A DNA stretch of 64,000 nucleotides, from NCBI GenBank assembly GCA_009377525.1, contig WHTW01000010.1, positions 28,007 to 92,006 of the forward strand, given 5' to 3'. The translations under genes and the position numbers were made by a program. The notes under the pieces are model-generated. The model was not told where the DNA came from. It made no database searches and saw only the letters and a list, made by a program, of their open reading frames with translations. Shown piece by piece: positions 16,622 through 25,196 of the stretch (positions within the stretch are counted from its first letter, which is position 1; every line of letters begins with the position of its first letter). This DNA is from Rhodospirillales bacterium (GTDB lineage Bacteria; Pseudomonadota; Alphaproteobacteria; Reyranellales; Reyranellaceae).

Positions 16622-17631
16622 GGGGCCACCACGACCTTGCCGAACACCTCGCGGTCCTCGATCACACGCAGCGCCTCGCGCGCGTCCGTCAACGGGAAGA
16701 CCTTGTCGATCAGCACTTTCAGCGCGCCCTCCTGGACGAGCTTCAGGAGCTGCTCGATGTCCGTGCGCATCCAGCCGTTGGAGCCCAGCACCTTCAGCTC
16801 GAACGTCCAGATGAAGCGGATGTCTTCCGTCGGTGCGTAGCCCGCGGTGGCGCCGCAGGTCAGCAGGCGGCCGCCGACCTTCAGCACCTTCAGTGATTTC
16901 ACCCAGGTGTCGCCGCCGGTGTAGTTCACCACCACGTCGACGCCGCGATCCGTACCGCCGCCACGCCGCGTCGGCTTGCCGTAGAGCTCGTAGACTTCCT
17001 TTTGGAAGTCGTGGGTGACGTAGTTGATGGTCTTGTCGGCGCCGAGCTCCATGAGCCGCTTGGCCTTGGCGTCGGTGCCGGCGCAGGCGATCACCTCGGC
17101 GCCGGCGAGCTTGGCAAGCTGCAGGCAGCATACGCCGACGCCACCTGAGGCGCCCAGGATCAGCACCCTCTCGCCTTTCGCGACATGGCCGTTGGTCGTC
17201 ATCATGCGCAGCGCCGTGCCGTAAGCGACGGGCAGCGCCGCGGCATCGGCGAAGCTGACGCCGTCGGGGATCTTGATGAGCTGGTGCTCGCGCGCCTTGC
17301 AGAGCTCGGCTAGGCCACCATGCACCGTCTCGCCCATCAGGCCGCCCTCGACGCGGTTGATGGGATCGACCAGCACGCGGTCGCCCTTCTTCCAGCCCGT
17401 GACTCCCGGGCCGACCTCGGCGATCTCGCCGGCGACGTCGAGGCCCATGATGGCCGGCATCGGCACCTTGATGCCGGGCATGCCGCGCCGCGTGAACACG
17501 TCGTGGTAGTTCAGCGACGAGGCCTTGACCGCCACGATCACGTCGCCCTCGCCGGGCGTGGGATCGGGGAAGCCGGTCTCGAAGGCGAGGCGATCGGGCC
17601 CGCCATGCTCGCGGACGACTGCGGTTTTCAT
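16618..17631 (-). CDS. MDR-family zinc-less alcohol dehydrogenase / quinone oxidoreductase
   Basis: 337 residues. The GroES-like N-terminal domain has SSLNYHDVFTRRGMPG and MGLDVAGEIAEVGPGV; the Rossmann domain has VLILGASGGVGVCCLQLAKL near 150 (GASGGVG, NADPH-binding type). The catalytic zinc Cys of true alcohol dehydrogenases is absent, so an enoyl/quinone reductase-like role with NADPH is more likely. It lies two bases after the CoA ligase stop and overlaps the PaaI-like gene, so ligase, reductase and thioesterase form one operon. Confidence 0.85.
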   Translation of the reverse strand: MKTAVVREHGGPDRLAFETGFPDPTPGEGDVIVAVKASSLNYHDVFTRRGMPGIKVPMPAIMGLDVAGEIAEVGPGVTGWKKGDRVLVDPINRVEGGLMGETVHGGLAELCKAREHQLIKIPDGVSFADAAALPVAYGTALRMMTTNGHVAKGERVLILGASGGVGVCCLQLAKLAGAEVIACAGTDAKAKRLMELGADKTINYVTHDFQKEVYELYGKPTRRGGGTDRGVDVVVNYTGGDTWVKSLKVLKVGGRLLTCGATAGYAPTEDIRFIWTFELKVLGSNGWMRTDIEQLLKLVQEGALKVLIDKVFPLTDAREALRVIEDREVFGKVVVAP

Positions 17632-17633
17632 TT

Positions 17634-19148
17634 TTAGGATTCTCCTCCGGTTGGAATCTGCTTGGCGAGTACGCGCTTGTCGATCTTGTTGGTGCCGGCA
17701 AGCGGCATCTCGTCGATGAAGATGACCTGGCGCGGATGCTGGTAGGCCGGCGCGTTGGCGAGCGCGTAGCTCTTGACCGCCTGCTCGTCGAGATCGGCGC
17801 CGTTGGCGCGCACGACGAAGGCGATGGGCTTGTGGCCTTTCAGCTCGTCGGGGATCGGGATGACGGCCGCCTGGTGGATGCCGGGATGACGCTCCAGCAT
17901 CTTCTCGACCTCGCCGGGATAGATGTTCTCACCGCCGCACACGAACATGTCGTCGGCGCGGCCGACGAAGAAGAAGAAACCGTTGTCGTCGCGGCGGAAC
18001 ACGTCGCCGGTGCGGTAGTAGCCGTCCGGCGTCATCGCCTTGGCCGTGACCTCGGGCAGCTTGTGATAGTGCGTCATCAGCGCGCCGCACTTCATCTCCA
18101 GCACACCCCCCTCGGCGTCATTCCCCTCGACCTCGCGGCCGTCACGCACCAGCCGCAGCTGCACCTCGGGATGCGGATAGCCGGTCGACAGCTCCGGCTG
18201 CGGGATGCCGTCGGGGTGTGGGCCGAACACGACGGGCCCGGCCTCGGTGGTGCCGTAGCCGTTGCTGATCGCGGCCTTGGGAAACACCGCCCGCACCTGA
18301 TCGATCAGCGACTGGGTGATGGGTGCGGAGCCCATGCGCACGGCCTCGACGGCCGAGAGGTCGTTGGCGGCCAAAAGCTCCTTCTCGCGCAGCATCATGG
18401 CGATCATGGTCGGCACGGAAGTGAGGAACGCGACGCGATGGCGCGCGGCGGCCTCGATGTAGCCCTTGGTCGTGAACTGCGGCAGGAGCGCGATGGTGTC
18501 GCCGTGACTGAGCGTGGTCTGGCACATGGCGAGACCGTTCATGTGATAGAGCGGCGCCGCTACCAGCGAGCGCTGGCTCTCCGGCACCGGCCGGCGCGGG
18601 CGCTGGGCGATCGCCCAAAGGTGCGAGTAGTGCGACAGCACCACGCCTTTGGGCCGGCCCGTCGAGCCCGAGGTGTAGAGGAACATCGCCGGTTCCTCGG
18701 GCTGCATTTCCAGCGGCGTGAACGGACCTTCGTCGAGCAAGGACGCAAAGTCCGAATCGAAGGAGATCTTGGGCACGTTGTCGGGCGCGAGCTTGAGCCG
18801 TGTGTCGTCGCCGATCACCAGCTTGGCGTCGCAGTCGGCCACGATGTAGGCCACGGTCTCGGCCGGCAGCTTGTAGTTCACCGGTACCGACACAAGGCCG
18901 GCCTGCATGGTGCCGAAGAAGGTGAGCAAGAACTCGGCGCGGTTGGCCGACAGGATGGCGACGCGGTCGCCACGCTTCAGCCCGCGCTTCAGGAGGCCGC
19001 GCGCGACGGCGCCGCTCAGGCGGAAGATGTCGTCATAGGTGTAGAAGCGCTCGCTGCCGTCGCCGCCGGCATCGATCAACGCTAGCGCCTCGCGCGGTAC
19101 GTCGCGCGAGATCGCGTTGCCCTGGTTGTCGTGCTTGTTGCTCACCAT
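17634..19148 (-). CDS. AMP-dependent acyl-CoA synthetase/ligase
   Basis: About 504 residues. Family motifs: FLYTSGSTGRPKGVVLSH (P-loop, A3), YGTTEAGPVVFG (A5), YYRTGDVFRRDDNGFFFFVGRADD (A7/A8 hinge) and a C-terminal TNKIDKR Lys. It activates a carboxylic acid by adenylation and CoA transfer; chain type is not evident. ATG at 19148 is preferred (GGGGA at 6 bases); an in-frame start at 19196 would overlap the preceding VOC gene. First enzyme of the ligase-reductase-thioesterase operon. Confidence 0.85.
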   Translation of the reverse strand: MVSNKHDNQGNAISRDVPREALALIDAGGDGSERFYTYDDIFRLSGAVARGLLKRGLKRGDRVAILSANRAEFLLTFFGTMQAGLVSVPVNYKLPAETVAYIVADCDAKLVIGDDTRLKLAPDNVPKISFDSDFASLLDEGPFTPLEMQPEEPAMFLYTSGSTGRPKGVVLSHYSHLWAIAQRPRRPVPESQRSLVAAPLYHMNGLAMCQTTLSHGDTIALLPQFTTKGYIEAAARHRVAFLTSVPTMIAMMLREKELLAANDLSAVEAVRMGSAPITQSLIDQVRAVFPKAAISNGYGTTEAGPVVFGPHPDGIPQPELSTGYPHPEVQLRLVRDGREVEGNDAEGGVLEMKCGALMTHYHKLPEVTAKAMTPDGYYRTGDVFRRDDNGFFFFVGRADDMFVCGGENIYPGEVEKMLERHPGIHQAAVIPIPDELKGHKPIAFVVRANGADLDEQAVKSYALANAPAYQHPRQVIFIDEMPLAGTNKIDKRVLAKQIPTGGES

Positions 19149-19185
19149 GCGATTCCCCACCATCGCCCCCGACGAGGGCTGATGG

Positions 19186-20028
19186 CTATTCGACAAACTC
19201 CAACACGGCGTTCACCGCCTGCTGGGCCGGCACGACCAGCCGGCCGGATGTCTGGACCACGCCCGCGATCTTGCCCTCCTGCAACGCGCGGGCCGCCTTC
19301 TGGACCGAGACCGTGCGGAACGTAAGGCCGGCCATGTAGGCCTTGCGCCCTTCGGGGTCGGGCACGGCGTCGCCGAACTGCGCCTTGAGCTCGGCCTCGG
19401 TGACGATGTCGAAGCGCGAATTGCCTATGGCCACGCTCTTGCCGCCCTTGATGTCGCGCACTGCTTCCACGCCGAACATGTCGGCATAGAGCTTGGCGCC
19501 GGCCGCCGGATCGGGCTCGACGATCAGGGCGCGCACGACGGCCACGGTGCCGTTGGCGTGATGACGCCACTCGTCGCGCCACACCAGGTCGCGCGTGAAG
19601 TGATGACAATAGTAGACGCGGCCGTAGGGTACGACGCCCGCCTTCATGCGCACCGTGCGGAAGCGCGCATCGTGCTCCTTGCCGGCGATCTTCACGGGCC
19701 GGGTGAACTCGACCGGCGGATCGACCGGCACGCCGACCTTGGCGAGCGATTCGTAGGTGACGGTGGAGTCCTCCGAACCGAACACTAGGCCGTTCAGACC
19801 GAATGGGAAGGTCAGCAGGTCCATGCGGCCGGTCGTGGCGCCCTTCGGCACGGCTATGAGTTCGAGATAGTCGGTGCCGAACATGGCGAGGTGGTTGATC
19901 GAGCCCAGCGAATGATAGCCGCGCTCGGTGAGCGTGAAACCCAGCCGCCGATAGATGTCCGCCGCGCGATCCATGTCGTCGCGCGTGTTGATGACCACGT
20001 GGTCGAGCGTTGCCGCCGGCAGTGTCAT
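19186..20028 (-). CDS. VOC-family protein (glyoxalase-like domain)
   Basis: 280 residues with two vicinal-oxygen-chelate halves. The first is TLDHVVINTRDDMDRAADIYRRLGF; the second begins near VRALIVEPDPAAGAKLYADMFG. Candidate metal residues are the first His (LDHVV), a Glu after DYLEL and a second-half Glu. This arrangement is found in extradiol dioxygenase-like and glyoxalase-3-type proteins of unknown substrate. ATG at 20028 follows GAGAGGGG. Gene order (MarR, VOC, CoA ligase, MDR, PaaI) suggests a role in the same catabolic pathway. Confidence 0.75.
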   Translation of the reverse strand: MTLPAATLDHVVINTRDDMDRAADIYRRLGFTLTERGYHSLGSINHLAMFGTDYLELIAVPKGATTGRMDLLTFPFGLNGLVFGSEDSTVTYESLAKVGVPVDPPVEFTRPVKIAGKEHDARFRTVRMKAGVVPYGRVYYCHHFTRDLVWRDEWRHHANGTVAVVRALIVEPDPAAGAKLYADMFGVEAVRDIKGGKSVAIGNSRFDIVTEAELKAQFGDAVPDPEGRKAYMAGLTFRTVSVQKAARALQEGKIAGVVQTSGRLVVPAQQAVNAVLEFVE

Positions 20029-20197
20029 GCTGAACCCCCTCTCGCTATCCAAACGTGGCGCATCTTGGCACGCCGGGCACGTCAGTATTTTTTATTCCGT
20101 CGCGATCGTGTCGTACGCGGAAATGATTTCCAAGACCCGACCTGCGGAAGGAACGAAATCCCATCGCTTACCCGGGCCTAATGCGGCGCGGGGACGC

Positions 20198-20680
20198 CTA
20201 CTTGTCGTCATTGAGCTCGGCAACGCGCGCCAGCATGAATTCACCGGCACGTTCCGCAAAATCGAGCAGCGTCTTCAGCTCGTCGCGGCTGTAGCCGGCG
20301 AGCAGTCCCTGCATGGACTTCTCCATCGGTGCAAACAGCGCGCCGATGGGGGCGATCTTGTCCTCGCGCACTCGCACCAGCACCTTGCGCCGGTCCTGGG
20401 CGTCGGCCATGCGCTCGACCAGGCCCAGCCGCTCCAGCCGGTCGATCAGGCCGGTGACGGCGCCGCTGGTGAGGCCGGTGCGGCGTGCGATGTCGCCCGC
20501 CGTCGACGGTCCATTCAACAGGATGAGATCGAGGCATTCGAGGTCGCTCGAATTGACGCCGACCCGGCGGGCGATCGCCTGGCCATGCAGGACACCCGCC
20601 GCCGACGAGCGGCGCATCGCCAGCATGAGGCGACCGATCAGCGCCTCCTTGTTGTCCTGGTTGGGGTTGCGGTTGGCCAT
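20198..20680 (-). CDS. MarR-family transcriptional regulator
   Basis: 160 residues. The winged-helix core is clear: GPSTAGDIARRTGLTSGAVTGLIDRLERLGLVER (recognition helix and start of wing), then DAQDRRKVLVRV with the family Asp/Arg pattern. MarR proteins bind dyads as dimers and are released by small phenolic or lipophilic ligands. It is upstream and co-oriented with the VOC/CoA-ligase/MDR/PaaI group, so it is the likely controller of that group. ATG at 20680 places the first helix as expected. Confidence 0.88.
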   Translation of the reverse strand: MANRNPNQDNKEALIGRLMLAMRRSSAAGVLHGQAIARRVGVNSSDLECLDLILLNGPSTAGDIARRTGLTSGAVTGLIDRLERLGLVERMADAQDRRKVLVRVREDKIAPIGALFAPMEKSMQGLLAGYSRDELKTLLDFAERAGEFMLARVAELNDDK

Positions 20681-20735
20681 GTCTCTTTGCCGCCAAGATA
20701 ATGGTCCTGGCGGCAAAGGGAAGCGCCAGGCGCCG

Positions 20736-21959
20736 TCAGGTGCTCTCGTTCGCCAGCACGTCGCCGAACAGGCGCCAGGTCTCGCCGTCGAAGCGGGCGA
20801 GCCGGACCGCCTGGATGGGATAGAAGTCCGTCGGGCTGGTATTGATCTTGATGCCGGGCAGCAGCAGCGGCACCATAAGGTTCTTCATGCTGGCGGCCTG
20901 CTTCATCAGGTTCTCGCGGGTGAGCAAGTCGCCGCACTGCGTCAGCACATGGCGCATCGTGGCCGACACGGCATAGGCATAGACGTAGCTCGCGTCGGAC
21001 AGGTTGGCGCCCGGCATGTACTTGCCCATCCACGCCTTCCATTCGATGAAGTCGGGTGCGGATTCCCATTGCGGGTCGGTCGGGTCCTTGAGGTATGCCG
21101 CCGTGATGATGTCCTTGCTGTTCTCGAGCCCCGCGGGCTTCAAGGTCGAGGCCACCGAGGCCGAGACGTTGGCGAGGTAGTGCCTGGGTTTCCAGCCAAG
21201 GTCGGCCACCTTGCGGATCGCCTGGGCCGCAGCCTTGGGGGCCGCGTCGTTGAAGAAGACGTCGGCGCCGGAATCCTTCAGTTGAATGACCTGGCTGTCG
21301 ACCGTGGGATCGGTGACCTCGTAGCTCGCCGTCTTGATCAGGAACTTGTCCTTGTCCTTGCCGAAGCCGGCCTGGAAGCCGTGCAGGTAGTCTTTGCCGG
21401 AATCGTCGTTCTGGTAGAGCATGGCCACCTTGGCATTGGGATGGTTGGCCATGATGTGCTTGGCGTAGATCGCCGCCTCGGTGGCGTAGTCGGGCTGCCA
21501 GCCCATGGTCCAGGGAAATTCCTTGGGCATGCCCCATTTCGACGCTCCGGTGGCGACGAAGAGCTGCGGCACCTTCTTCTGGTTCAGGTACTTCTGCACC
21601 ACCGTGTTGGTCGGCGTGCCGAGCAGCTGGTAGATCGCGAAGACTTGGTCATCCTCGACGAGCTTGCGCACCATCTCGACGGTCTTCGGCGGCTGGAAGC
21701 CGTCGTCGTAGGTGATGAAGTTGATCTTGCGGCCGTTCACGCCACCCTGGTCGTTGACCATGTTCCAGTAGGCGGTGATGCCCTTGCCGATCACGCCATA
21801 GGCCGAGAGCGGTCCGGAGTAGGGGTTGGTGTGGCCGAGCTTGATCTCCTTGTCGCTGACGCCCGGGTCGTACTTCTTCTGCGCCCGCACGATGGTTGGC
21901 GTCGCGAGAGCGAACGCCACCCCGGACGCGACAAGCGTCCGACGATTGATCCTCGTCAT
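20736..21959 (-). CDS. ABC transporter substrate-binding protein, branched-chain amino acid (LivK) type
   Basis: 407 residues with a Tat-like signal (MTRINRRTLVASGVAFALATPTIVRA). The periplasmic-binding type I fold is shown by IKLGHTNPYSGPLSAYGVIGKG, INFITYDDGFQPPKTVEMVRKLV and LGTPTNTVVQKYLNQKKVPQ. In the family these bind branched-chain amino acids, amides, urea or aromatic acids. No LivHMGF genes are in the window, so it is an orphan binding protein. It is 55 bases downstream of alanine dehydrogenase and 55 bases ahead of the MarR gene, all on the minus strand. Confidence 0.9.
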   Translation of the reverse strand: MTRINRRTLVASGVAFALATPTIVRAQKKYDPGVSDKEIKLGHTNPYSGPLSAYGVIGKGITAYWNMVNDQGGVNGRKINFITYDDGFQPPKTVEMVRKLVEDDQVFAIYQLLGTPTNTVVQKYLNQKKVPQLFVATGASKWGMPKEFPWTMGWQPDYATEAAIYAKHIMANHPNAKVAMLYQNDDSGKDYLHGFQAGFGKDKDKFLIKTASYEVTDPTVDSQVIQLKDSGADVFFNDAAPKAAAQAIRKVADLGWKPRHYLANVSASVASTLKPAGLENSKDIITAAYLKDPTDPQWESAPDFIEWKAWMGKYMPGANLSDASYVYAYAVSATMRHVLTQCGDLLTRENLMKQAASMKNLMVPLLLPGIKINTSPTDFYPIQAVRLARFDGETWRLFGDVLANEST

Positions 21960-22014
21960 GTGTTTCCTCCTCGACCGCCCCGTTCCTCGGAGTCGCAGCC
22001 GGGAGTGTAGCGGC

Positions 22015-23121
22015 TTAGAGCGCCTCGGGCGACGTGTAGGGCAGGGCCAGCGCCTCGGAGACCGGCCGGCAGGTCACCTTGCCCTCATGCACGTTCAGCC
22101 CGTTGCGCAGGTGCGGATCCTCGGCGATCGCCTTGCGCCAGCCCTTGTCCGCCAGAGCCAGCGCGAAGGGCAGAGTGGCGTTGTTCAACGCGAATGTAGA
22201 AGTGCGCGCCGCCGCGCCCGGCATGTTGGTGACGCAGTAGTGGATCACGCCTTCCTCGACATAGGTCGGATGCGAATGCGAGGTGGGCTTGGATGTCTCC
22301 ACGCAGCCGCCCTGGTCGATGGCGATGTCGACGATGACGCTGTTGGGTTTCATCGACGCCACCATCTCGCGCGCGACCAGTTTTGGCGCGGCAGCCCCTG
22401 GTACAAGCACCGCGCCGACTAAAAGGTCGGCACGGCGCAGGATGGTGCCGAGCGCATCGCGGGTGGAGAAGATGGTGCGCAGGCCGGGGAACTGTGCCGC
22501 CAGCCGGCGCAGCACATCGGCTGATCGATCGACCACAAAGACGGTGGCGCCCATGCCGAGCGCGATGGTGGCGGCATGCGTGCCCGACACGCCGCCGCCC
22601 AGCACCACGACCTCGGCTGGCGGCACGCCCGGTACGCCGCCTAAAAGCACGCCACGGCCGCCGGCGGTGCGCTCGAGATAGTGGGCGCCGACCTGCGGTG
22701 CGAGCCGTCCGGCGATCTCCGACATCGGCGTGAGAAGAGGCAGGGTGCCGGTGGGCGAAGTGACGGTCTCGTAGGCGATTGCCGTGACACCGCTCTTCAG
22801 CAGGTCCTCGGTCTGGGCGCGATCGGGCGCGAGATGCAGATAGGTGAACAGCACCTGGCCGCGGCGCAGCCGCTTGCGTTCGGCCGCCAGCGGCTCCTTC
22901 ACCTTCACGATCATCTCGCTCTGGGCAAAGACATCCTCGGCGCTGTCGACGATGCGCGCGCCGGCGGCGACGTATTGCTCGTCGCCCAACCCTGCACCCA
23001 GCCCGGCGCCGCGCTCGACCAAGACCTCGTGGCCGTGGTGTACCAGCTCGGCGACCGACGAGGGCACAAGCCCGACGCGGTCTTCGTGATCCTTGATTTC
23101 CTTGGGAACGCCGACGCGCAT
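22015..23121 (-). CDS. ald: alanine dehydrogenase
   Basis: 368 residues. It begins RVGVPKEIKDHEDRVGLVPS (the KEIK..E.RV…P family signature), contains VKVKEPLAAE with the catalytic Lys region, FTYLHLAPD with the catalytic His, and VVVLGGGVSGTHAATIALGMGA for NAD binding. It catalyses reversible NAD-dependent deamination of L-alanine to pyruvate and ammonia. ATG at 23121 is used; a GTG three codons upstream is possible. It follows the RibA-like gene by nine bases and precedes the LivK-like gene. Confidence 0.92.
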   Translation of the reverse strand: MRVGVPKEIKDHEDRVGLVPSSVAELVHHGHEVLVERGAGLGAGLGDEQYVAAGARIVDSAEDVFAQSEMIVKVKEPLAAERKRLRRGQVLFTYLHLAPDRAQTEDLLKSGVTAIAYETVTSPTGTLPLLTPMSEIAGRLAPQVGAHYLERTAGGRGVLLGGVPGVPPAEVVVLGGGVSGTHAATIALGMGATVFVVDRSADVLRRLAAQFPGLRTIFSTRDALGTILRRADLLVGAVLVPGAAAPKLVAREMVASMKPNSVIVDIAIDQGGCVETSKPTSHSHPTYVEEGVIHYCVTNMPGAAARTSTFALNNATLPFALALADKGWRKAIAEDPHLRNGLNVHEGKVTCRPVSEALALPYTSPEAL

Positions 23122-23130
23122 TCTTTGCAC

Positions 23131-24294
23131 TCAGAGCATATGGCCCGCACGCTCGGCCTTGGTGCGCAGGTAGTTTTCGTTGTGCCCGTTGGCCGGGAAG
23201 GAGTGGGCCACTCGCTCGGCCACCTCGATGCCATAGCGCTCGAGCTGGCTGATCTTCTGCGGATTGTTGGTCATCAGGCGCACGCGCTTGATGCCCATGC
23301 GCGACAGCATGGTCGCGGCCGGCGCGTAGATGCGCTCGTCGGCGTCGAAACCCAGCTGCTCGTTGGCGTCGATCGTGTCGAAGCCGTCGTCCTGCAGTTC
23401 ATAGGCGCGCAGCTTGTTCACCAGGCCGATGCCGCGGCCTTCCTGTGCAAGATAGAGCAGCACGCCCGAGCCCCGCTTGGCGATCTCGGCGATGGCGCCG
23501 CGCAACTGCACGCCACAGTCGCAGCGCAGCGAGCCCAGAAGGTCGCCGGTGAAGCATTCGGAGTGGAGTCGGATCAGCACCGGCTCGGTGGGATCGATCT
23601 CGCCGACGACGATGGCGAGATGCTCCTTGCCGCCGTCGCTCGGACGCCAGGCGAGGATGCGGGCGTTCTCCGCGCCCTCGAGCGGCACGTGCGCCTGGGC
23701 CACCTGCTGGAGGTTGCGCGCCGAGATCTCCTCGTAGGCCAGCACGTCGGCGGCATCGACGTAGACCAGGTCCTGGTCGCGCGCCCAGTCGCGGCGCTTG
23801 TTCTTGGCATCACGCGTCAGCGGTCCCAGCACGACGGCGGGCAACAGCCGGGCGAGCTTGGCGAGCTCGATCGCGGTCGCGGCGATCACCGGCGCGTGGC
23901 TGGCGACCGGCCGCGAGAGGTAGCGAAGGGCGGCATGGCGGCCGGCCTCCTCGGTCTCGTGCGGCTGCAGGATGACGTCGGCCGGCACGCCCTCGGGGAG
24001 GTCGAGCGTGATCGGCTTGTTGGTCTCGCCCATGCCGCCCGCGATATGCGGCGGGATCTCCATGCCGATCGCCTCGGCCCGGCGGCGCGTCGTGACCAGC
24101 ACGGGCGCCTGCTGGGCCAGGCCCTGCAGGCGCTGCAGGGCGCGCGGGCCGCAGGCTTCGGCCGCGATCACCAGCCCGCCGGCGCCGTCATCGTCGCGCA
24201 ACACCACGATGCCGCCGCGGCGCAGCTCCGCCAGGGCGCGTTCGACGGCGGCCAAGGCCGTGGCAGTACGGGAATGAACCTGGCCCGGAATCAT
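23131..24294 (-). CDS. ribA: GTP cyclohydrolase II with degenerate RibB-like N-terminal domain
   Basis: 387 residues. The C-terminal half is a full GTP cyclohydrolase II: HSECFTGDLLGSLRCDCG with the zinc cysteines, QEGRGIGL and MTNNPQK, opening GTP for riboflavin synthesis. The N-terminal ~190 residues resemble the DHBP-synthase domain of RibBA (RRGGIVVLRDDD), but the usual acidic D-R-E-N-E-G-D motif is replaced by DDDGAGGL, so ribulose-5-phosphate conversion is unlikely. Such RibA proteins with a relic domain are known in alphaproteobacteria. No other rib gene is adjacent. It is divergent from the response regulator. Confidence 0.9.
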   Translation of the reverse strand: MIPGQVHSRTATALAAVERALAELRRGGIVVLRDDDGAGGLVIAAEACGPRALQRLQGLAQQAPVLVTTRRRAEAIGMEIPPHIAGGMGETNKPITLDLPEGVPADVILQPHETEEAGRHAALRYLSRPVASHAPVIAATAIELAKLARLLPAVVLGPLTRDAKNKRRDWARDQDLVYVDAADVLAYEEISARNLQQVAQAHVPLEGAENARILAWRPSDGGKEHLAIVVGEIDPTEPVLIRLHSECFTGDLLGSLRCDCGVQLRGAIAEIAKRGSGVLLYLAQEGRGIGLVNKLRAYELQDDGFDTIDANEQLGFDADERIYAPAATMLSRMGIKRVRLMTNNPQKISQLERYGIEVAERVAHSFPANGHNENYLRTKAERAGHML

Positions 24295-24410
24295 GCTTTA
24301 CCTGGGGACATCCTTAGCACGGCGCGGGGCCTTTTTGCCGGAGTGAACCGCTTTTGCCATCTTTTCGTACCAGTTAGTGTATTTAGGGTGCGCCAGCAGG
24401 TAGCAACAGC

Positions 24411-25109
24411 ATGTCTGTAAACAATCGCGGCAAGAAAATTCTGCTGGTCGACGACGACCATGGCTTGCGCACCGTGCTCGCCGAGCAGCTCGACCTCTAC
24501 GATGGCTTCACTACCATCCAAGTCGGCACTGCGGCGGAGGGCATGGAGAAGGCGAAGCTCGCTCATTATGACGCCATCCTGCTCGATATCGGGCTGCCCG
24601 ACATGGATGGCCGCGAGCTCTGCAAGTTGATGCGTCGCCAGGGCGTGCGTGCGCCGGTGATCATGCTGACGGCGGCCGATTCCGATGCCGACACCATCCT
24701 GGGCCTGGAATCGGGCGCCAACGACTACGTCACCAAGCCCTTCCGCATCAACGTCCTGCTCGCCCGGCTTCGCGCCCATCTGCGCCAGCACGAGCGCAGC
24801 GAGGACGCGGTGATGACCATCGGCCCTTACGAATTCCATCCCGCCGCCAAGATGCTGATGGAGAAGGCGGGCAAGAAGAAGATCCGCCTGACCGACAAGG
24901 AAGCCTCGATCCTGAAATACCTGTTCCGCGCCGGCGACCGGCCGGTGGCGCGCGATGTCCTGCTGAACGAGGTGTGGGGCTACAACGCCGGCGTCACCAC
25001 CCACACGCTGGAGACCCACATCTACCGCCTGCGCCAGAAAATCGAGCGCGATCCGGCCAGCGCCGCCATCCTGCTCACCGACCGCGGCGGCTATCGCCTG
25101 CAGCCTTAG
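24411..25109 (+). CDS. OmpR/PhoB-type response regulator (orphan)
   Basis: 232 residues. Receiver domain 1-125 with the acidic pocket DDD at 14-16, phospho-acceptor Asp59 (ILLDIGLPDMDG), Thr in MLTAAD and Lys109 in DYVTKP. A winged-helix output domain follows (LTDKEASILKYLFRAG…LNEVWGYNAGVTTHTLETHIYRLRQKIE). No histidine kinase is nearby, so the partner is elsewhere. It is transcribed divergently from ribA across a 116-bp gap. The next gene (ferritin-like protein) is 87 bases downstream on the same strand and could be read through. Confidence 0.92.
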   Translation: MSVNNRGKKILLVDDDHGLRTVLAEQLDLYDGFTTIQVGTAAEGMEKAKLAHYDAILLDIGLPDMDGRELCKLMRRQGVRAPVIMLTAADSDADTILGLESGANDYVTKPFRINVLLARLRAHLRQHERSEDAVMTIGPYEFHPAAKMLMEKAGKKKIRLTDKEASILKYLFRAGDRPVARDVLLNEVWGYNAGVTTHTLETHIYRLRQKIERDPASAAILLTDRGGYRLQP

Positions 25110-25196
25110 TTTCGGCGGGTGGTCGACTTGCCAAAAGGTGACCAAAGCGTCATCTTTTGATCAGCCTGAGAAAGCTATCACCCGGGAGGGCCCCTC

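Noticed and set aside
24350..24400. A sigma-70 promoter ahead of the response regulator
   Set aside because: TTGCCA and TATTTA are present but about 20 bases apart, too far for confidence.
22681..24420. 579-codon plus-strand frame
   Set aside because: Antisense to ald and ribA, both of which have full catalytic motifs.
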